A stretch of DNA of 64,000 bases from Staphylococcus succinus (GCF_029024945.1 NZ_CP118976.1:2480001-2544000); one strand, 5' to 3'; positions 17,499 through 27,448 are shown, counted from the stretch's first letter. Notes: generated by a model not told the origin, from the letters alone. A program made the numbers and translations.

Positions 17499-19496
17499 TT
17501 GAGTAATAAAAAACAAAATCAATTAAATGAAGTTACGAAAAGCAATGACGATAAAGCAATGACAACAAATAATGGCGTTAAAGTTAGCGAAGACGAAAAC
17601 ACCTTAACAATTGGAGAACGTGGACCTAGTCTATTAGAGGACTTTCATTTCAGAGAGAAAATAATGCACTTCGACCATGAACGTATTCCTGAACGCATCG
17701 TCCACGCAAGAGGATTTGGCGCACACGGTGAATTCCAAGTTTACAAAGATTTATCCGAATATACTTCTGCCGATTTTCTTACTCAACCTAATAAAACGAC
17801 ACCCGTGTTCGTTCGCTTTTCCACTGTACAAGGTTCAAAAGGTTCACCAGATACCGTTAGAGATGTACGTGGTTTTGCAACTAAATTTTATACTGATGAA
17901 GGTATCTTTGATTTAGTTGGTAACGACATCCCTGTATTTTTCATTCAAGATGCTATTAAATTCCCAGATTTAATCCATGCAGTTAAGCCTGAACCACATA
18001 ACGAAATGCCCCAAGGTGGTTCTGCTCATGATACCTTTTGGGATTTCTTCGCACAAAATCCTGAAACAACACACACAACAATGTGGGCAATGAGTGATCG
18101 TGGTATTCCTAAAAATTTTAGACAGATCGAAGGATTCGGCGTACACACTTTTCGTCTTGTTAATAGTCAAGGACAGTCTCATTTTGTTAAATTCCATTGG
18201 AAGCCACTGCATGGTTTGGAATCACTCGTTTGGGATGAAGCGCAAATATTACATGGCAAAGATGTCGATTTCCATCGTAAAGACTTATATGAATCTATTG
18301 AAAAAGGGGATTACCCTGAGTGGGAATTTGGTATCCAAGTGATTCGTCCTGAACAAGAATTTGATTTTGATTTCGACATTTTAGATCCTACAAAGATTTG
18401 GCCGGAAGATCAAGTACCGGTTCAAAAAATAGGGAAAATGACACTTAATAAAAACGTCACTAATGTCTTTGATGAAACAGAACAAGCCGCTTTCCATCCT
18501 GGACATATTGTTCCTGGCATTGACTTTTCAAACGATCCATTATTACAAGGTAGATTATTCTCATACACTGACACACAAATTTCAAGATTAGGTGGTCCAA
18601 ACTTTAACCAAATACCTATTAATCGACCAGTAAACGAAGTGCACAACAATCAAAGAGATGCAATGCATCAAACGAATATCAATAAAGGCCAAGTTGCTTA
18701 TCATAAAAATGCACTAAACAATAATGATCCTCATACTACAGCTAAAGAAGATGGTGGTTATGAGCATTATCAAGAAAAAGTTGAAGGCCATAAAATTCGT
18801 CAACGTAGTGAGAGTTTTAAAGACTATTATAGCCAACCTAAGCTTTATTTGAATAGCTTAAGTAAAGATGAATACGACCATACTGTCGATGGTTTTTCAT
18901 TCGAAATTGGTATGTGCAATTCTATTATGGTCAAACAAAATGCAGTGAACCAACTCAATAAAGTGGATCGCGAACTAGCTGAACGTGTCGCCAAAAATGT
19001 CGGCGTAGAAGTCCCAGAGTCAAACGAGGAAGTTGACTCTAACGCTAAAGACAGTCAATTGACTATGGAAAAATATGACATACCTTTACCAGGTCATTCA
19101 GTCGCTGTCTTAATTAATGGGAACATTGATATAGAAACTTTAAAATTATATGCCCAAACATTCACAGAAAATAAATTGAACTATGCCTTTGTAGGGCAAC
19201 ACCCTAAAAATATCAGTGAATCATTCGGTATAACTGAAACATTTGATACAGCTCATCCAACGTTATTCGACAGCATTATAGTATTATCAGATGGTAGCGA
19301 TATCCTTCCATCTGTAGAAGAATTTACAGAGCTCACATATAAGCACAATAAACCATTAATTTTAAATCAAAATGCAGCTCAAGTGTTATCTAAGTCTAAT
19401 GCTAAAATATCATTAGAGGCTGCAGGTGTCTTTGTTTCAGACCGCCCTCAAACAATTTCTCAAGCTTTTAATAGAGCAAGATATTGGGACAGATAA
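17499..19496 (+). CDS. katE: Large-subunit catalase (KatE/KatX-like, clade 2)
   Basis: 665 residues, longer than the about 500-residue small catalases. It decomposes H2O2 using heme in the cytoplasm. The distal histidine is in ERIVHARGFGAHGEF, the catalytic asparagine region in DLVGNDIPVFFI, and the proximal heme ligand tyrosine in GRLFSYTDTQISRLG. After about residue 520 comes an extra flavodoxin/class I amidotransferase-like domain (HSVAVLINGNIDIETLKLYA), diagnostic of large-subunit catalases. The start is TTG at 17499 with GGGGGG about 6 bases upstream; no better ATG exists. Its own perfect terminator follows. It sits between nfrA and ahpC. Confidence 0.93.
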   Translation: MSNKKQNQLNEVTKSNDDKAMTTNNGVKVSEDENTLTIGERGPSLLEDFHFREKIMHFDHERIPERIVHARGFGAHGEFQVYKDLSEYTSADFLTQPNKTTPVFVRFSTVQGSKGSPDTVRDVRGFATKFYTDEGIFDLVGNDIPVFFIQDAIKFPDLIHAVKPEPHNEMPQGGSAHDTFWDFFAQNPETTHTTMWAMSDRGIPKNFRQIEGFGVHTFRLVNSQGQSHFVKFHWKPLHGLESLVWDEAQILHGKDVDFHRKDLYESIEKGDYPEWEFGIQVIRPEQEFDFDFDILDPTKIWPEDQVPVQKIGKMTLNKNVTNVFDETEQAAFHPGHIVPGIDFSNDPLLQGRLFSYTDTQISRLGGPNFNQIPINRPVNEVHNNQRDAMHQTNINKGQVAYHKNALNNNDPHTTAKEDGGYEHYQEKVEGHKIRQRSESFKDYYSQPKLYLNSLSKDEYDHTVDGFSFEIGMCNSIMVKQNAVNQLNKVDRELAERVAKNVGVEVPESNEEVDSNAKDSQLTMEKYDIPLPGHSVAVLINGNIDIETLKLYAQTFTENKLNYAFVGQHPKNISESFGITETFDTAHPTLFDSIIVLSDGSDILPSVEEFTELTYKHNKPLILNQNAAQVLSKSNAKISLEAAGVFVSDRPQTISQAFNRARYWDR

Positions 19497-19514
19497 GTTG
19501 AATTCACATCACTC

Positions 19515-19548
19515 AGCTGACTAAGTATCATACTTAGTCAGCTTTTTT
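19515..19548 (+). terminator. katE terminator
   Basis: The perfect 13-bp stem AGCTGACTAAGTA with 3-base loop is followed by six T. The remaining gap up to 19835 shows no gene. Confidence 0.9.
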
Positions 19549-19835
19549 ACTGCGTCCAGATTACTACATCTCATACCCAATGACGGATTTACGCCCTATT
19601 TTAATAACAATCGTGTCCAATCTTCTCAATTTCATATGTTTAGTTGAGAATTAAACGGATATTCAATATGTAGTAAGCCTACATGTTTCATGTAAATGCT
19701 TTCTTAATTATATATAGATTAAATAACCTATTATGCCGTATACTCTAAATATATGGCGTTATTTTGTCGTTTCTATTATGTGAGTTTCCATTGTTGACGA
19801 ATCATTCTGGAAATGTGATAATAGAAAACGAAAGA

Positions 19836-19850
19836 TTAGAATTATTATAA
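19836..19850 (+). promoter_or_regulatory. PerR box upstream of ahpC
   Basis: TTAGAATTATTATAA matches the PerR consensus TTATAATTATTATAA at 14 of 15 positions, 56 bp before the ahpC ATG. PerR control of ahpCF is established in staphylococci. Confidence 0.75.
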
Positions 19851-19906
19851 TTAAGTAATTATGATAATCTAATTTAATTTAACTTAAAAATCAGGAGGAT
19901 GTTTTT

Positions 19907-20476
19907 ATGTCTTTAATTAATAAAGAAATTGTACCATTCACAGCTAATGCTTATGATCCAAAGAAAGATGAGTTTTTTGAAATCTCAGATGAAAATCTAA
20001 AAGGTTCATGGAGTGTTGTTTGTTTTTACCCAGCAGACTTTTCATTCGTATGCCCTACTGAATTAGAAGATTTACAAGGTCAATATGACAAATTACAAGA
20101 ATTAGGTGTAAATGTATATTCAGTTTCAACTGATACACACTTCGTACACAAAGCTTGGCACGACCATTCAGAAGCTATCAACAAAATTCAATACACTATG
20201 ATTGGTGATCCTTCACAAGCTATTACTCGTAATTTCGATGTATTAGATGAAGAAGCTGGTCTTGCACAACGTGGTACTTTCATTGTAGACCCAGATGGTA
20301 TTGTACAAGCAGCTGAAGTTAACGCTGACGGTATCGGCCGTGATGCTAGCACGCTAGTACACAAAATTAAAGCAGCACAATATGTACGTCAACACCCAGG
20401 CGAAGTTTGCCCAGCAAAATGGGAAGAAGGTTCAGAAACATTACAACCTGGTCTTGACTTAGTAGGTAAAATCTAA
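19907..20476 (+). CDS. ahpC: Alkyl hydroperoxide reductase, peroxiredoxin subunit
   Basis: 189 residues, full AhpC length. It reduces H2O2, organic peroxides and peroxynitrite. The peroxidatic cysteine is C49 in SFVCPTELE, the resolving cysteine C168 in EVCPAKWEEG, so it is a typical 2-Cys peroxiredoxin. AGGAGG precedes the ATG. Followed after 16 bp by ahpF, its reductase, on the same transcript under the PerR box at 19836-19850. Confidence 0.98.
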   Translation: MSLINKEIVPFTANAYDPKKDEFFEISDENLKGSWSVVCFYPADFSFVCPTELEDLQGQYDKLQELGVNVYSVSTDTHFVHKAWHDHSEAINKIQYTMIGDPSQAITRNFDVLDEEAGLAQRGTFIVDPDGIVQAAEVNADGIGRDASTLVHKIKAAQYVRQHPGEVCPAKWEEGSETLQPGLDLVGKI

Positions 20477-20492
20477 GGAGGCATTGATTTAA

Positions 20493-22016
20493 ATGCTTGA
20501 TGATCAGCTAAAATCACAACTAAAACAATTATTACAATTAATGGAAGGTGACGTTGTCTTAAACGCTAGCATTGGCTCAGATGACAAATCTAAAGAATTA
20601 AAAGAATTATTAGATGAAGTATCTGCCATGTCACCTCACATTACTATAGAAGAAACTAAGCTAAAACGTACACCTAGCTTCTCAGTTAATACACCTGACA
20701 CAGAAACAGGTATTACGTTCGCTGGTTTACCAATGGGTCACGAATTCAACTCACTTGTCCTTGCTTTATTACAAGTAAGTGGACGTGCGCCTAAAGAAGA
20801 ACAATCTGTAATCGATCAAATTAAAGCATTAGACCGCCCGCTACATTTTGAAACTTATATTAGTTTGACTTGCCAAAAATGTCCCGATGTGGTTCAAGCT
20901 TTAAACTTGATGAGTTTATTAAATCCTAATATTACTCATTCTATGATTGATGGTTCTATTTTCAGAGAAGAATCTGAAGATATCATGGCTGTCCCAGCTA
21001 TTTTCCTTGATGGAGAAGAGTTTGGTAATGGACGTATGACTATTCAAGATATTTTAACTCAGTTAGGTAGTCAAGCAGACCCAGCAGAATTTAACGACAA
21101 AGATCCGTATGACGTACTTATTGTCGGTGGGGGTCCAGCAAGTGGTAGTGCAGCAATTTATACTGCGCGTAAAGGATTACGTACAGGTATTGTAGCTGAT
21201 CGTATTGGCGGCCAAGTTAATGATACTGCTGCGATTGAAAACTTTATCACGGTCAAAGAAACAGATGGTCCTAAATTCTCATCTGCGCTTGAAGACCATA
21301 TCAATCAATACAATGTCGACGTAATGACAGGTATTCGTGCGAGTGATATCGAAAAAACTGATAATGGCATTGTTGTCACTTTAGACAATGGTGCTCAATT
21401 ACAAAGTAAAACCGTTATTATTTCTACAGGTGCACGCTGGCGCAAGCTAGAAGTTCCTGGTGAAGAGGCTTTAATTAATAAAGGGGTAGCATTCTGTCCA
21501 CATTGTGACGGACCTTTATTTGAAAATAAAAACGTTGCTGTTGTCGGTGGTGGAAATTCTGGCGTAGAAGCTGCAATTGATCTTGCCGGTATTGTAAAAC
21601 ATGTTACTTTACTTGAACGTAATGCAAACCTTAAAGCAGATAACGTGTTACAAGAGCGTTTAAATTCGTTACCTAACGTAACAGTAATTAAAAATGCTCA
21701 AACAACTGAAGTACTTGGAGACGATGCAGTTACTGGCATTAATTATCAGGATAAGGCAACCGGCGAAGATCATACTTTAGAACTTGAGGGTATTTTTGTT
21801 CAAATTGGTTTATTACCGAATACAGAATGGTTAAATAACTATGTAGAATTAAACCAAGGTAATGAGATTATGATTGATCGTAAAAATGCAACAAGCATCC
21901 CTGGCATTTTCGCAGCAGGTGATGTTACTGATGATCGTAATAAACAAATCATTATATCTATGGGTGCCGGCGCAAACGCAGCCTTAAATGCATTTGATTA
22001 TATCATTAGACATTAA
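20493..22016 (+). CDS. ahpF: Alkyl hydroperoxide reductase subunit F
   Basis: 507 residues. An NADH-dependent flavoprotein that recycles AhpC. The N-terminal tandem thioredoxin-like domain has one redox pair C127-x-x-C130 (TCQKCP). The FAD domain begins at about residue 207 with VLIVGGGPASGSAA, and the second redox pair is C335-x-x-C338 (CPHCDG). The NADH-binding motif VVGGGNSGVEAA follows. GGAGG lies before the ATG. Forms the ahpCF operon; a strong hairpin terminator at 22072-22112 ends it. Confidence 0.98.
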   Translation: MLDDQLKSQLKQLLQLMEGDVVLNASIGSDDKSKELKELLDEVSAMSPHITIEETKLKRTPSFSVNTPDTETGITFAGLPMGHEFNSLVLALLQVSGRAPKEEQSVIDQIKALDRPLHFETYISLTCQKCPDVVQALNLMSLLNPNITHSMIDGSIFREESEDIMAVPAIFLDGEEFGNGRMTIQDILTQLGSQADPAEFNDKDPYDVLIVGGGPASGSAAIYTARKGLRTGIVADRIGGQVNDTAAIENFITVKETDGPKFSSALEDHINQYNVDVMTGIRASDIEKTDNGIVVTLDNGAQLQSKTVIISTGARWRKLEVPGEEALINKGVAFCPHCDGPLFENKNVAVVGGGNSGVEAAIDLAGIVKHVTLLERNANLKADNVLQERLNSLPNVTVIKNAQTTEVLGDDAVTGINYQDKATGEDHTLELEGIFVQIGLLPNTEWLNNYVELNQGNEIMIDRKNATSIPGIFAAGDVTDDRNKQIIISMGAGANAALNAFDYIIRH

Positions 22017-22071
22017 TCATTCCCTATCTTTACCGTGATGATTTATAGCAACTATAAATACATTGCTTCTT

Positions 22072-22112
22072 AAGCTACCACCAAGTCATAAGACTTGATG
22101 GTAGCTTTTTTG
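22072..22112 (+). terminator. ahpCF terminator
   Basis: The stem AAGCTACCACCAAGTC paired with its near-complement is followed by six T. The rest of the gap to 22344 shows no gene. Confidence 0.9.
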
Positions 22113-22344
22113 TGTATACTTTCATATGAACATAGATGATGACACGTCAGCATCTTAATTAGTTTCTTGATTCTATAAAAGAATGTATTTTGTTCAAAAG
22201 ATTGTGCGTTTATTATTTAATAGAGCATTCAAATCGATAGCGCTACATGATACGCTTAAGTTATAATTTTTAAGAACGCGTTTAAACATTTAACATGGCA
22301 GTGTTATATTCGCATAACTATGACTAAAGGAGCAATAGTAATTT

Positions 22345-22968
22345 ATGAAGAAAAGTATACTTTTAACGTTGGTATTGGTACTAAGCGTTATTCTATCAGC
22401 GTGTTCAAATAGCGATCCAGACGACGACAATCAAGATCACAATGAAAAACATGCACCAAAAAATGTGAAAAAAGTAACGGAAAAAGATATCTTTAAATCA
22501 GATAAACAAGGCGAAACAATTAGCGAAGCCGAAATGAACAAAGCAATCAAGAAATATTTAGATGTCAATTCAGATATCATCGATAATAAATATCTTATGC
22601 AATACAAATTAGATAAACAGTCCGCTTCAGATACTAAAATAACGGATAAACAAGCAAAATATCTATCAGAACTATCACACAATGCGATTAAGAATGACGT
22701 ACGTTTTAAAAAGTTCGTAAAAAACAACAAATTACCAAAGGGCTATAAAGAAAATGTTGATCGTATTATCACCTACTTCACTTCTTTAAATACCACAATT
22801 AAAAATGCAGATGAAGATGTAGAACAATTAGACTATCAACCTCAGAATGAATTAAATGTCGTTGATGTTTCTACAAAATACGCTGGAGATGTTAACGGAA
22901 AACAACAAGATAAAATCAAAAAATTCTTAAAAGATAAAGGTATTAAATCAGATGCTGTAGATAAATAA
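22345..22968 (+). CDS. Secreted lipoprotein, conserved in staphylococci, function unknown
   Basis: 207 residues. A type II signal peptide is clear: KK, hydrophobic core LLTLVLVLSVI, lipobox LSAC with the lipidated cysteine at residue 20. Behind it comes an Asp/Asn/His-rich linker (SNSDPDDDNQDHNEKH), then a lysine-rich alpha-helical domain. It should be anchored to the outer face of the membrane. AAAGGAG precedes the ATG. No catalytic motif is seen. It stands alone, with a possible terminator at 23103-23130. Confidence 0.75.
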   Translation: MKKSILLTLVLVLSVILSACSNSDPDDDNQDHNEKHAPKNVKKVTEKDIFKSDKQGETISEAEMNKAIKKYLDVNSDIIDNKYLMQYKLDKQSASDTKITDKQAKYLSELSHNAIKNDVRFKKFVKNNKLPKGYKENVDRIITYFTSLNTTIKNADEDVEQLDYQPQNELNVVDVSTKYAGDVNGKQQDKIKKFLKDKGIKSDAVDK

Positions 22969-23102
22969 ACCTCAGCCGTCCTTTGGAGCATTATCATTTA
23001 ACTGACATATTACAAAATGATGACATGCCAATTTACGCTATTAACACAGCGTTGACGCAATTCATCATTAAATAAGTCACCTATGTTGACTTATTTTCGT
23101 AA

Positions 23103-23130
23103 AAAACCTTACATAATTGTAAGGTTTTTT
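23103..23130 (+). terminator. Terminator downstream of the lipoprotein gene
   Basis: AAAACCTTACA pairs with TGTAAGGTTTT, followed by T. It lies 135 bp past the stop, leaving a fairly long 3' tail. Confidence 0.7.
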
Positions 23131-23242
23131 AATATGATATCTCTGTTTTTTTCAAAGTTAGATTTGTTATGATAAATACAAGTTAAATAACAAATCAATA
23201 GAAGCACAGCCACTCGTTAATCATTTTAAGGAGGCTCCCCCT

Positions 23243-23458
23243 ATGGTACTCACAATTCTGTTAGGTGCAATGGCTGCTGTCTTCATAGCTTATAATCTCT
23301 TTGAGAAGCAAGAAAAGGATGGCGTCGTTTCTTTTAAAACGATTGCGCTAAGTGTTACCTACGTCATACTAGCCGTTATTGTTGGCAGCTTTTTAGACAA
23401 TATCAATACTTTATTTCAAGGATTTCATGAAAGCTTAACAGCAGCTAAAAGATACTAA
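23243..23458 (+). CDS. Small membrane protein, unknown function
   Basis: 71 residues with two hydrophobic segments (LTILLGAMAAVFIAYNLF and VTYVILAVIVGSFL) separated by a charged loop. AAGGAGGC lies before the ATG at a normal distance, and a terminator follows directly, so a real gene is likely. No family recognised. Confidence 0.65.
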   Translation: MVLTILLGAMAAVFIAYNLFEKQEKDGVVSFKTIALSVTYVILAVIVGSFLDNINTLFQGFHESLTAAKRY

Positions 23459-23493
23459 CCTGAACTTACATATTTTGTAGTTCAGGTTTTTTT
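23459..23493 (+). terminator. Terminator of the small membrane protein gene
   Basis: The stem CCTGAACT / AGTTCAGG (one mismatch region) is followed by seven T, starting at the stop codon. Confidence 0.85.
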
Positions 23494-23522
23494 ATTAATA
23501 AAATCTATTAAGTTCTTAAAAA

Positions 23523-24101
23523 TCATTTTTCAACTTCGATAGGCACGCAATTTTCAACCTTTTTATCAACTGCGGTCTCCTCTGTTTCATATCCTAAATA
23601 TACTAGGATACAACGGATAACCACTTGATGTGCAACAATAGCAATAGATTCTAACGACGTATCAATCTCTTCTTCAAAAAATTGCGCTACCCGATTTAGA
23701 ACATCTCTATAACTTTCCCCTTCTGGCGCCTTTTGTGTAAAACTATGACGAAATGAACGATAATTATCATCATTAAAGTAAAGTTCATAATCCGGATTAT
23801 GCTCTATCTCTTTTACTTTTACACCCTCAAATGCCCCTAAAGAACGCTCTCTTAACAATGACGTTACATGTGCAGGTATATCCTTATCAAATATTGCATT
23901 ATATGTCTGTCTTGTTCGTGTTAAATCAGATAGATAAATATAATCAATTTTCTTTTTTTCAAAGTAATGTTGTAATAGTTGCGCAGAATGTGTACCTTTC
24001 TCGGTTAAAGATACATCTAATTGTCCACAAAAATAATCATTCCCATTTTTCTTATCATAGTTCGATTGTGATTCCCCGTGCCTTATCAAATAAATTTTCA
24101 T
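23523..24101 (-). CDS. Histidine phosphatase superfamily protein (phosphoglycerate-mutase-like)
   Basis: 192 residues. The catalytic RHGES motif is at residues 8-12, the acidic/SLGAFEG loop in the middle, and the second catalytic histidine in AIVAHQVVIRC. These are phosphatases or mutases forming a phosphohistidine; small bacterial ones often act on sugar phosphates or nucleotides, but the substrate is not predictable. Single gene, convergent with the small membrane protein gene to its left. Confidence 0.85.
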   Translation of the reverse strand: MKIYLIRHGESQSNYDKKNGNDYFCGQLDVSLTEKGTHSAQLLQHYFEKKKIDYIYLSDLTRTRQTYNAIFDKDIPAHVTSLLRERSLGAFEGVKVKEIEHNPDYELYFNDDNYRSFRHSFTQKAPEGESYRDVLNRVAQFFEEEIDTSLESIAIVAHQVVIRCILVYLGYETEETAVDKKVENCVPIEVEK

Positions 24102-24257
24102 ATGTTTATGCCTCTTTTCTTTAATATATACGTGGTTTAATACATATCTTATATCTTTTCAAACACACTAAGCAATACATAACAATACTGTCATATGAAG
24201 CGATCAACCTTTATCTTAATTTATACTCTTGTTACTATTATATATGAGGTGATAAAT

Positions 24258-24623
24258 ATGAATGAACAAAACTTTCATAATGATACACAAGGCGGACGTG
24301 TATTAGCTGCAATCAGTTATTTTAGTATATTCTTCGCACCAATTATCGTTCCAATTATTATATGGATTTTAGCAGATAAACCCGCTGCCACACATGCTGC
24401 TAAATCATTGCTCTATCATATTATAACGTATGTAGGACCAATCGTATTAGTTATTGGTGTTGCATCAGGTTCAATGATGTTCGATCAACAGAACACAGCC
24501 ATTGCGATTGTTACATTAATAATAGCCATTATTTTAATAATCATCACAATTTGGTATACTATCAAAAATGTTTATCGCGGTGTTAAAGTGCTTATATCTG
24601 AAAAAGCATACTTCCGTCCTTAA
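24258..24623 (+). CDS. DUF4870-type membrane protein
   Basis: About 121 residues from the ATG at 24258, chosen because GAGGTGAT lies before it and the upstream ATG has none. The layout (GGRVLAAISYFSIFFAPIIVPIIIWIL, then two more helices) is typical of DUF4870 proteins: three to four membrane segments and a short N-terminal hydrophilic tail. The function of the family is unknown. Confidence 0.75.
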   Translation: MNEQNFHNDTQGGRVLAAISYFSIFFAPIIVPIIIWILADKPAATHAAKSLLYHIITYVGPIVLVIGVASGSMMFDQQNTAIAIVTLIIAIILIIITIWYTIKNVYRGVKVLISEKAYFRP

Positions 24624-24794
24624 TGATTAGCTATATTTTAGCAGTTAACACCAATCGATTACTTTGGCTAAGCATCTTTTTCAATCGATATAGAGGGTCT
24701 TTATTAATATAATTATGACAATATCGGTAACTTTAAATATCTGGGTATACGAATGCCATGTTATCACTTATGCTTATGAAAAGGAGAGATAACA

Positions 24795-25124
24795 ATGAAG
24801 AAGAAATTAACAGTATCTTTAATTAGTGCATTAGTTATCATTGGTGTTGTCGTAACTGTAATGATGCTACTCTCTAGTCAAAAAAGTACATACTATGGTT
24901 ACATGGCGAACGCTACAACTGCTGAAAAAGTAGTGAGTGAAAAAGATGGGCTTGTCACTGACAATATCAAATTAAAACACGACGAAAGCTTCAAACCTAA
25001 AAAAGGTGATTTTGTTAAATTGGTATCTAAAGATGATGGAGAAACCTTTTACAAAAAAGAAGTCGTTAGCCACGATGATATTCCTCATGGATTAATGATG
25101 AAAATCCATGAGATGGATATGTAA
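24795..25124 (+). CDS. YxeA-family (DUF1093) exported protein
   Basis: 109 residues. The N-terminal hydrophobic segment (residues 5-27) acts as signal or anchor, followed by a small beta-rich domain (YYGYMANATTAEKVV and FVKLVSKDDGETFYKKEVV) characteristic of the YxeA/DUF1093 family. AAGGAGAG precedes the ATG. Role unknown; family members in staphylococci occur in several copies. Followed by a strong hairpin. Confidence 0.8.
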   Translation: MKKKLTVSLISALVIIGVVVTVMMLLSSQKSTYYGYMANATTAEKVVSEKDGLVTDNIKLKHDESFKPKKGDFVKLVSKDDGETFYKKEVVSHDDIPHGLMMKIHEMDM

Positions 25125-25141
25125 GGCATTTCAATCTAAAA

Positions 25142-25189
25142 AAGAACTGGAAAATCCACACGTTGAGTGTGTTTCCAGTTCTTTTTTTA
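25142..25189. terminator. Terminator after the YxeA-like gene
   Basis: AAGAACTGGAAA pairs with TTTCCAGTTCTT, with T8 on the right. It also has an A-run for minus-strand use. Confidence 0.85.
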
Positions 25190-25241
25190 TTACATTATAC
25201 AATTACAAATTTATAACGACTTAAGCCGCTCAAACTTAATG

Positions 25242-26576
25242 TTAATCACGTGTCTTTTTATCCCTAAAATATAGTAGCGCTTCTATTATAAATACGACGA
25301 GGATAGATAATCCAAATAATGGCATTAACAGACCTAGTATGACAAGTACGATAATTAATGAAATAGACATTGGTTTTTGAACTCTTACAGGTACTTTAAC
25401 TTTACGATTCCCCATACGTTTAATCCACGACGTTAATCCTAGTCCAATTGCAACCAACAACGCTACACAAATAAGTAGGTTAATAACTTTATTGGCAACA
25501 CCAAATAAATGCCCTTCATGTAATGGAATACCCCATGTAAACCATTTGCCTATCACACCATATTCTTGGTACTTCACTTCCCCTAAATTTTCCCCGCTAT
25601 ATTGGTCTAAATACAGCGTTTTTTCATCATAAGGTGATACATCCAATCCTGTTACGCCGGTGTTACTACCTTTAGATACTGTAAACGCTGCTTCTGCTTT
25701 TGCTGGATAAACTATCGAATAAGGTTTGGTTATATGTTCTTTTTTAGCTTGTGCTATTACTTTATCAATCGTAATTTGGTGTTGGATTTTTGTATTTGGT
25801 ATCTCACCGCTACCATGGTGCGCTGACGTTTCTTTAGATGCCGGTTGTTGGTTACTACGTGTAGCCCATGGTATTTCATTCACATCGGACTTAGGAGGGT
25901 TTACAGCCAGCTCTGATTGTCCTAACGTACCAGAGTTATCCATAATACCAGCTATTTTAGCCCCCATAAAACCTGACCACGGTAAGCCAGTAAGCACTAA
26001 AATAAATAATGGTATTGCTATAATTAGACCTAATATACCATGCCATTTCTGAAATTTTAATTTTTTACTTTTATTTGAAATTAGCTTTTTCTTAATAAGC
26101 ATATAGCTTCCAGATATAATCATGAAAATTGTCCAACATGCAGTAAGCTCTACTAAATAATTAATAAAAGTATTTTCAGTAAATAGTGAACTATGAATAT
26201 TTCTCATTACATTTGCATATGTATGTTTAGCATTTTGATCGACTACGATTTGATTATGCTCATCTAGAAATACATACCTTTGATTTCCAGCCATGTCATC
26301 CAAAGTAATTCTATTATTATACGGTTCTTCCAATATACTGACTTTACTAATATAAAACCCTTCAAACTTCTCCTCTACTTGTTCCACAGCTTGATTCATT
26401 GTTTGGTGTTGTTGGTTAGAACTGTTGCCAAAGAACTCTGTCTTATACACATTATTTTCCACCTCTTGAAAGAACAGAAAACCAATCCCCGATATTGTTA
26501 ATGTAATTAATAACGGTGTTATAAATAATGCTGCATAAAAATGAAGCCTTTGCATTGGGTTAAATATATTTTTCAA
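25242..26576 (-). CDS. PepSY-domain membrane protein (PepSY_TM family)
   Basis: 444 residues. Four to five membrane segments: residues about 12-35, 140-160, 180-200 (KWHGILGLIIAIPLFILVLTG), 360-385 and a C-terminal pair. A large extracytoplasmic region carries PepSY-like repeats (VEEKFEGFYISKVSIL, IAQAKKEHITKPYSIVYPA). The histidines in LHFYAALFI, NIHSSLFT, KWHGI and HEGHLFG fit the family's possible heme or iron-reduction role, known from PiuB-like proteins. Single gene; the 242-bp upstream gap is AT-rich with no firm operator. Confidence 0.8.
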   Translation of the reverse strand: MKNIFNPMQRLHFYAALFITPLLITLTISGIGFLFFQEVENNVYKTEFFGNSSNQQHQTMNQAVEQVEEKFEGFYISKVSILEEPYNNRITLDDMAGNQRYVFLDEHNQIVVDQNAKHTYANVMRNIHSSLFTENTFINYLVELTACWTIFMIISGSYMLIKKKLISNKSKKLKFQKWHGILGLIIAIPLFILVLTGLPWSGFMGAKIAGIMDNSGTLGQSELAVNPPKSDVNEIPWATRSNQQPASKETSAHHGSGEIPNTKIQHQITIDKVIAQAKKEHITKPYSIVYPAKAEAAFTVSKGSNTGVTGLDVSPYDEKTLYLDQYSGENLGEVKYQEYGVIGKWFTWGIPLHEGHLFGVANKVINLLICVALLVAIGLGLTSWIKRMGNRKVKVPVRVQKPMSISLIIVLVILGLLMPLFGLSILVVFIIEALLYFRDKKTRD

Positions 26577-26745
26577 ATTGTCTCTCCCCTTTCTCTTTTA
26601 TTATTATAAATAAATAAAAAATTTAATATGTAGATAAATTATGACTATTAGTTCAAAAATCGAAATAAATCATCGTTCTTTTTATAGTTATTGACACTTA
26701 ACATGAGTATTTATAAATTTTAAACATAGTAAAGAAGTTTATTAA

Positions 26746-26790
26746 AAATAGAAAAAGGCACCTCCCAACGTGAGGCACCTCTTTCTATTT
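26746..26790 (-). terminator. Terminator of the LysE-family gene
   Basis: On the minus strand AGAAAGAGG pairs with CCTTTTTCT, with an inner CCTC/GAGG pair, about 30 bp past the stop. Confidence 0.65.
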
Positions 26791-26818
26791 AACATTACAA
26801 AGTAACAAGCTAAGTATA

Positions 26819-27448
26819 TTAGCTGTTTTTACTGAACAATAAATTTATTGATAAACCGATCAAAACTGCACCTATGGTATAATCGAAAGCTGCTTTTACT
26901 TTGCGATTAGCAAATAATAATTTAATATATTGAAATATGAATACACAAAAAATAAACCATAGTAAAATAACAGTTGTCACAATTGCCGACAGTATTGCAA
27001 CTTGAGATGATACGCCATCACCCGTTGTTATAAATTGTGGCAAGATACTTATATAATATAATAATGCTTTAGGGTTTAATACTGTACTAAAGAAACCTTG
27101 ACGATAAGAATTCAAATAGCTCAATTGTCTTGACTGCAATTGAGTTGTAGAAAAATTCATGCCTTGGCGCGCAGCAATGATACTTTTTACGCCTAAATAA
27201 ATAAGATAACATGCGCCTAAAATTTTAATTGTGACAAACACATAGTACATATTTGCTAAAATAAATATAATTCCAAATACTGCAAGTAATGAATAAAAAA
27301 CATGCGCGGTTGTAATACCTAACGCAGCCATGGCACCATTACCTTTTCCTGCTACAATAGAATTCTTCATAACTACGAAAAAATCTGGACCAGGAACAAT
27401 AATAATTATTAATGTAATTGTTATAAATGCAGCGAGCCCTTCCATCAT
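26819..27448 (-). CDS. LysE/RhtB-family amino acid exporter
   Basis: About 209 residues, six predicted helices. The signature PGPDFFVVMKNSIVAGKGNG after TM1 is diagnostic of the LysE/RhtB family, and GACYLIYLGVKSI is the TM3 region. Exports amino acids or derivatives such as homoserine, threonine or lysine; substrate unknown. The ATG at 27448 is preferred because GGAGGT lies 5-6 bases upstream. Confidence 0.88.
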   Translation of the reverse strand: MMEGLAAFITITLIIIIVPGPDFFVVMKNSIVAGKGNGAMAALGITTAHVFYSLLAVFGIIFILANMYYVFVTIKILGACYLIYLGVKSIIAARQGMNFSTTQLQSRQLSYLNSYRQGFFSTVLNPKALLYYISILPQFITTGDGVSSQVAILSAIVTTVILLWFIFCVFIFQYIKLLFANRKVKAAFDYTIGAVLIGLSINLLFSKNS

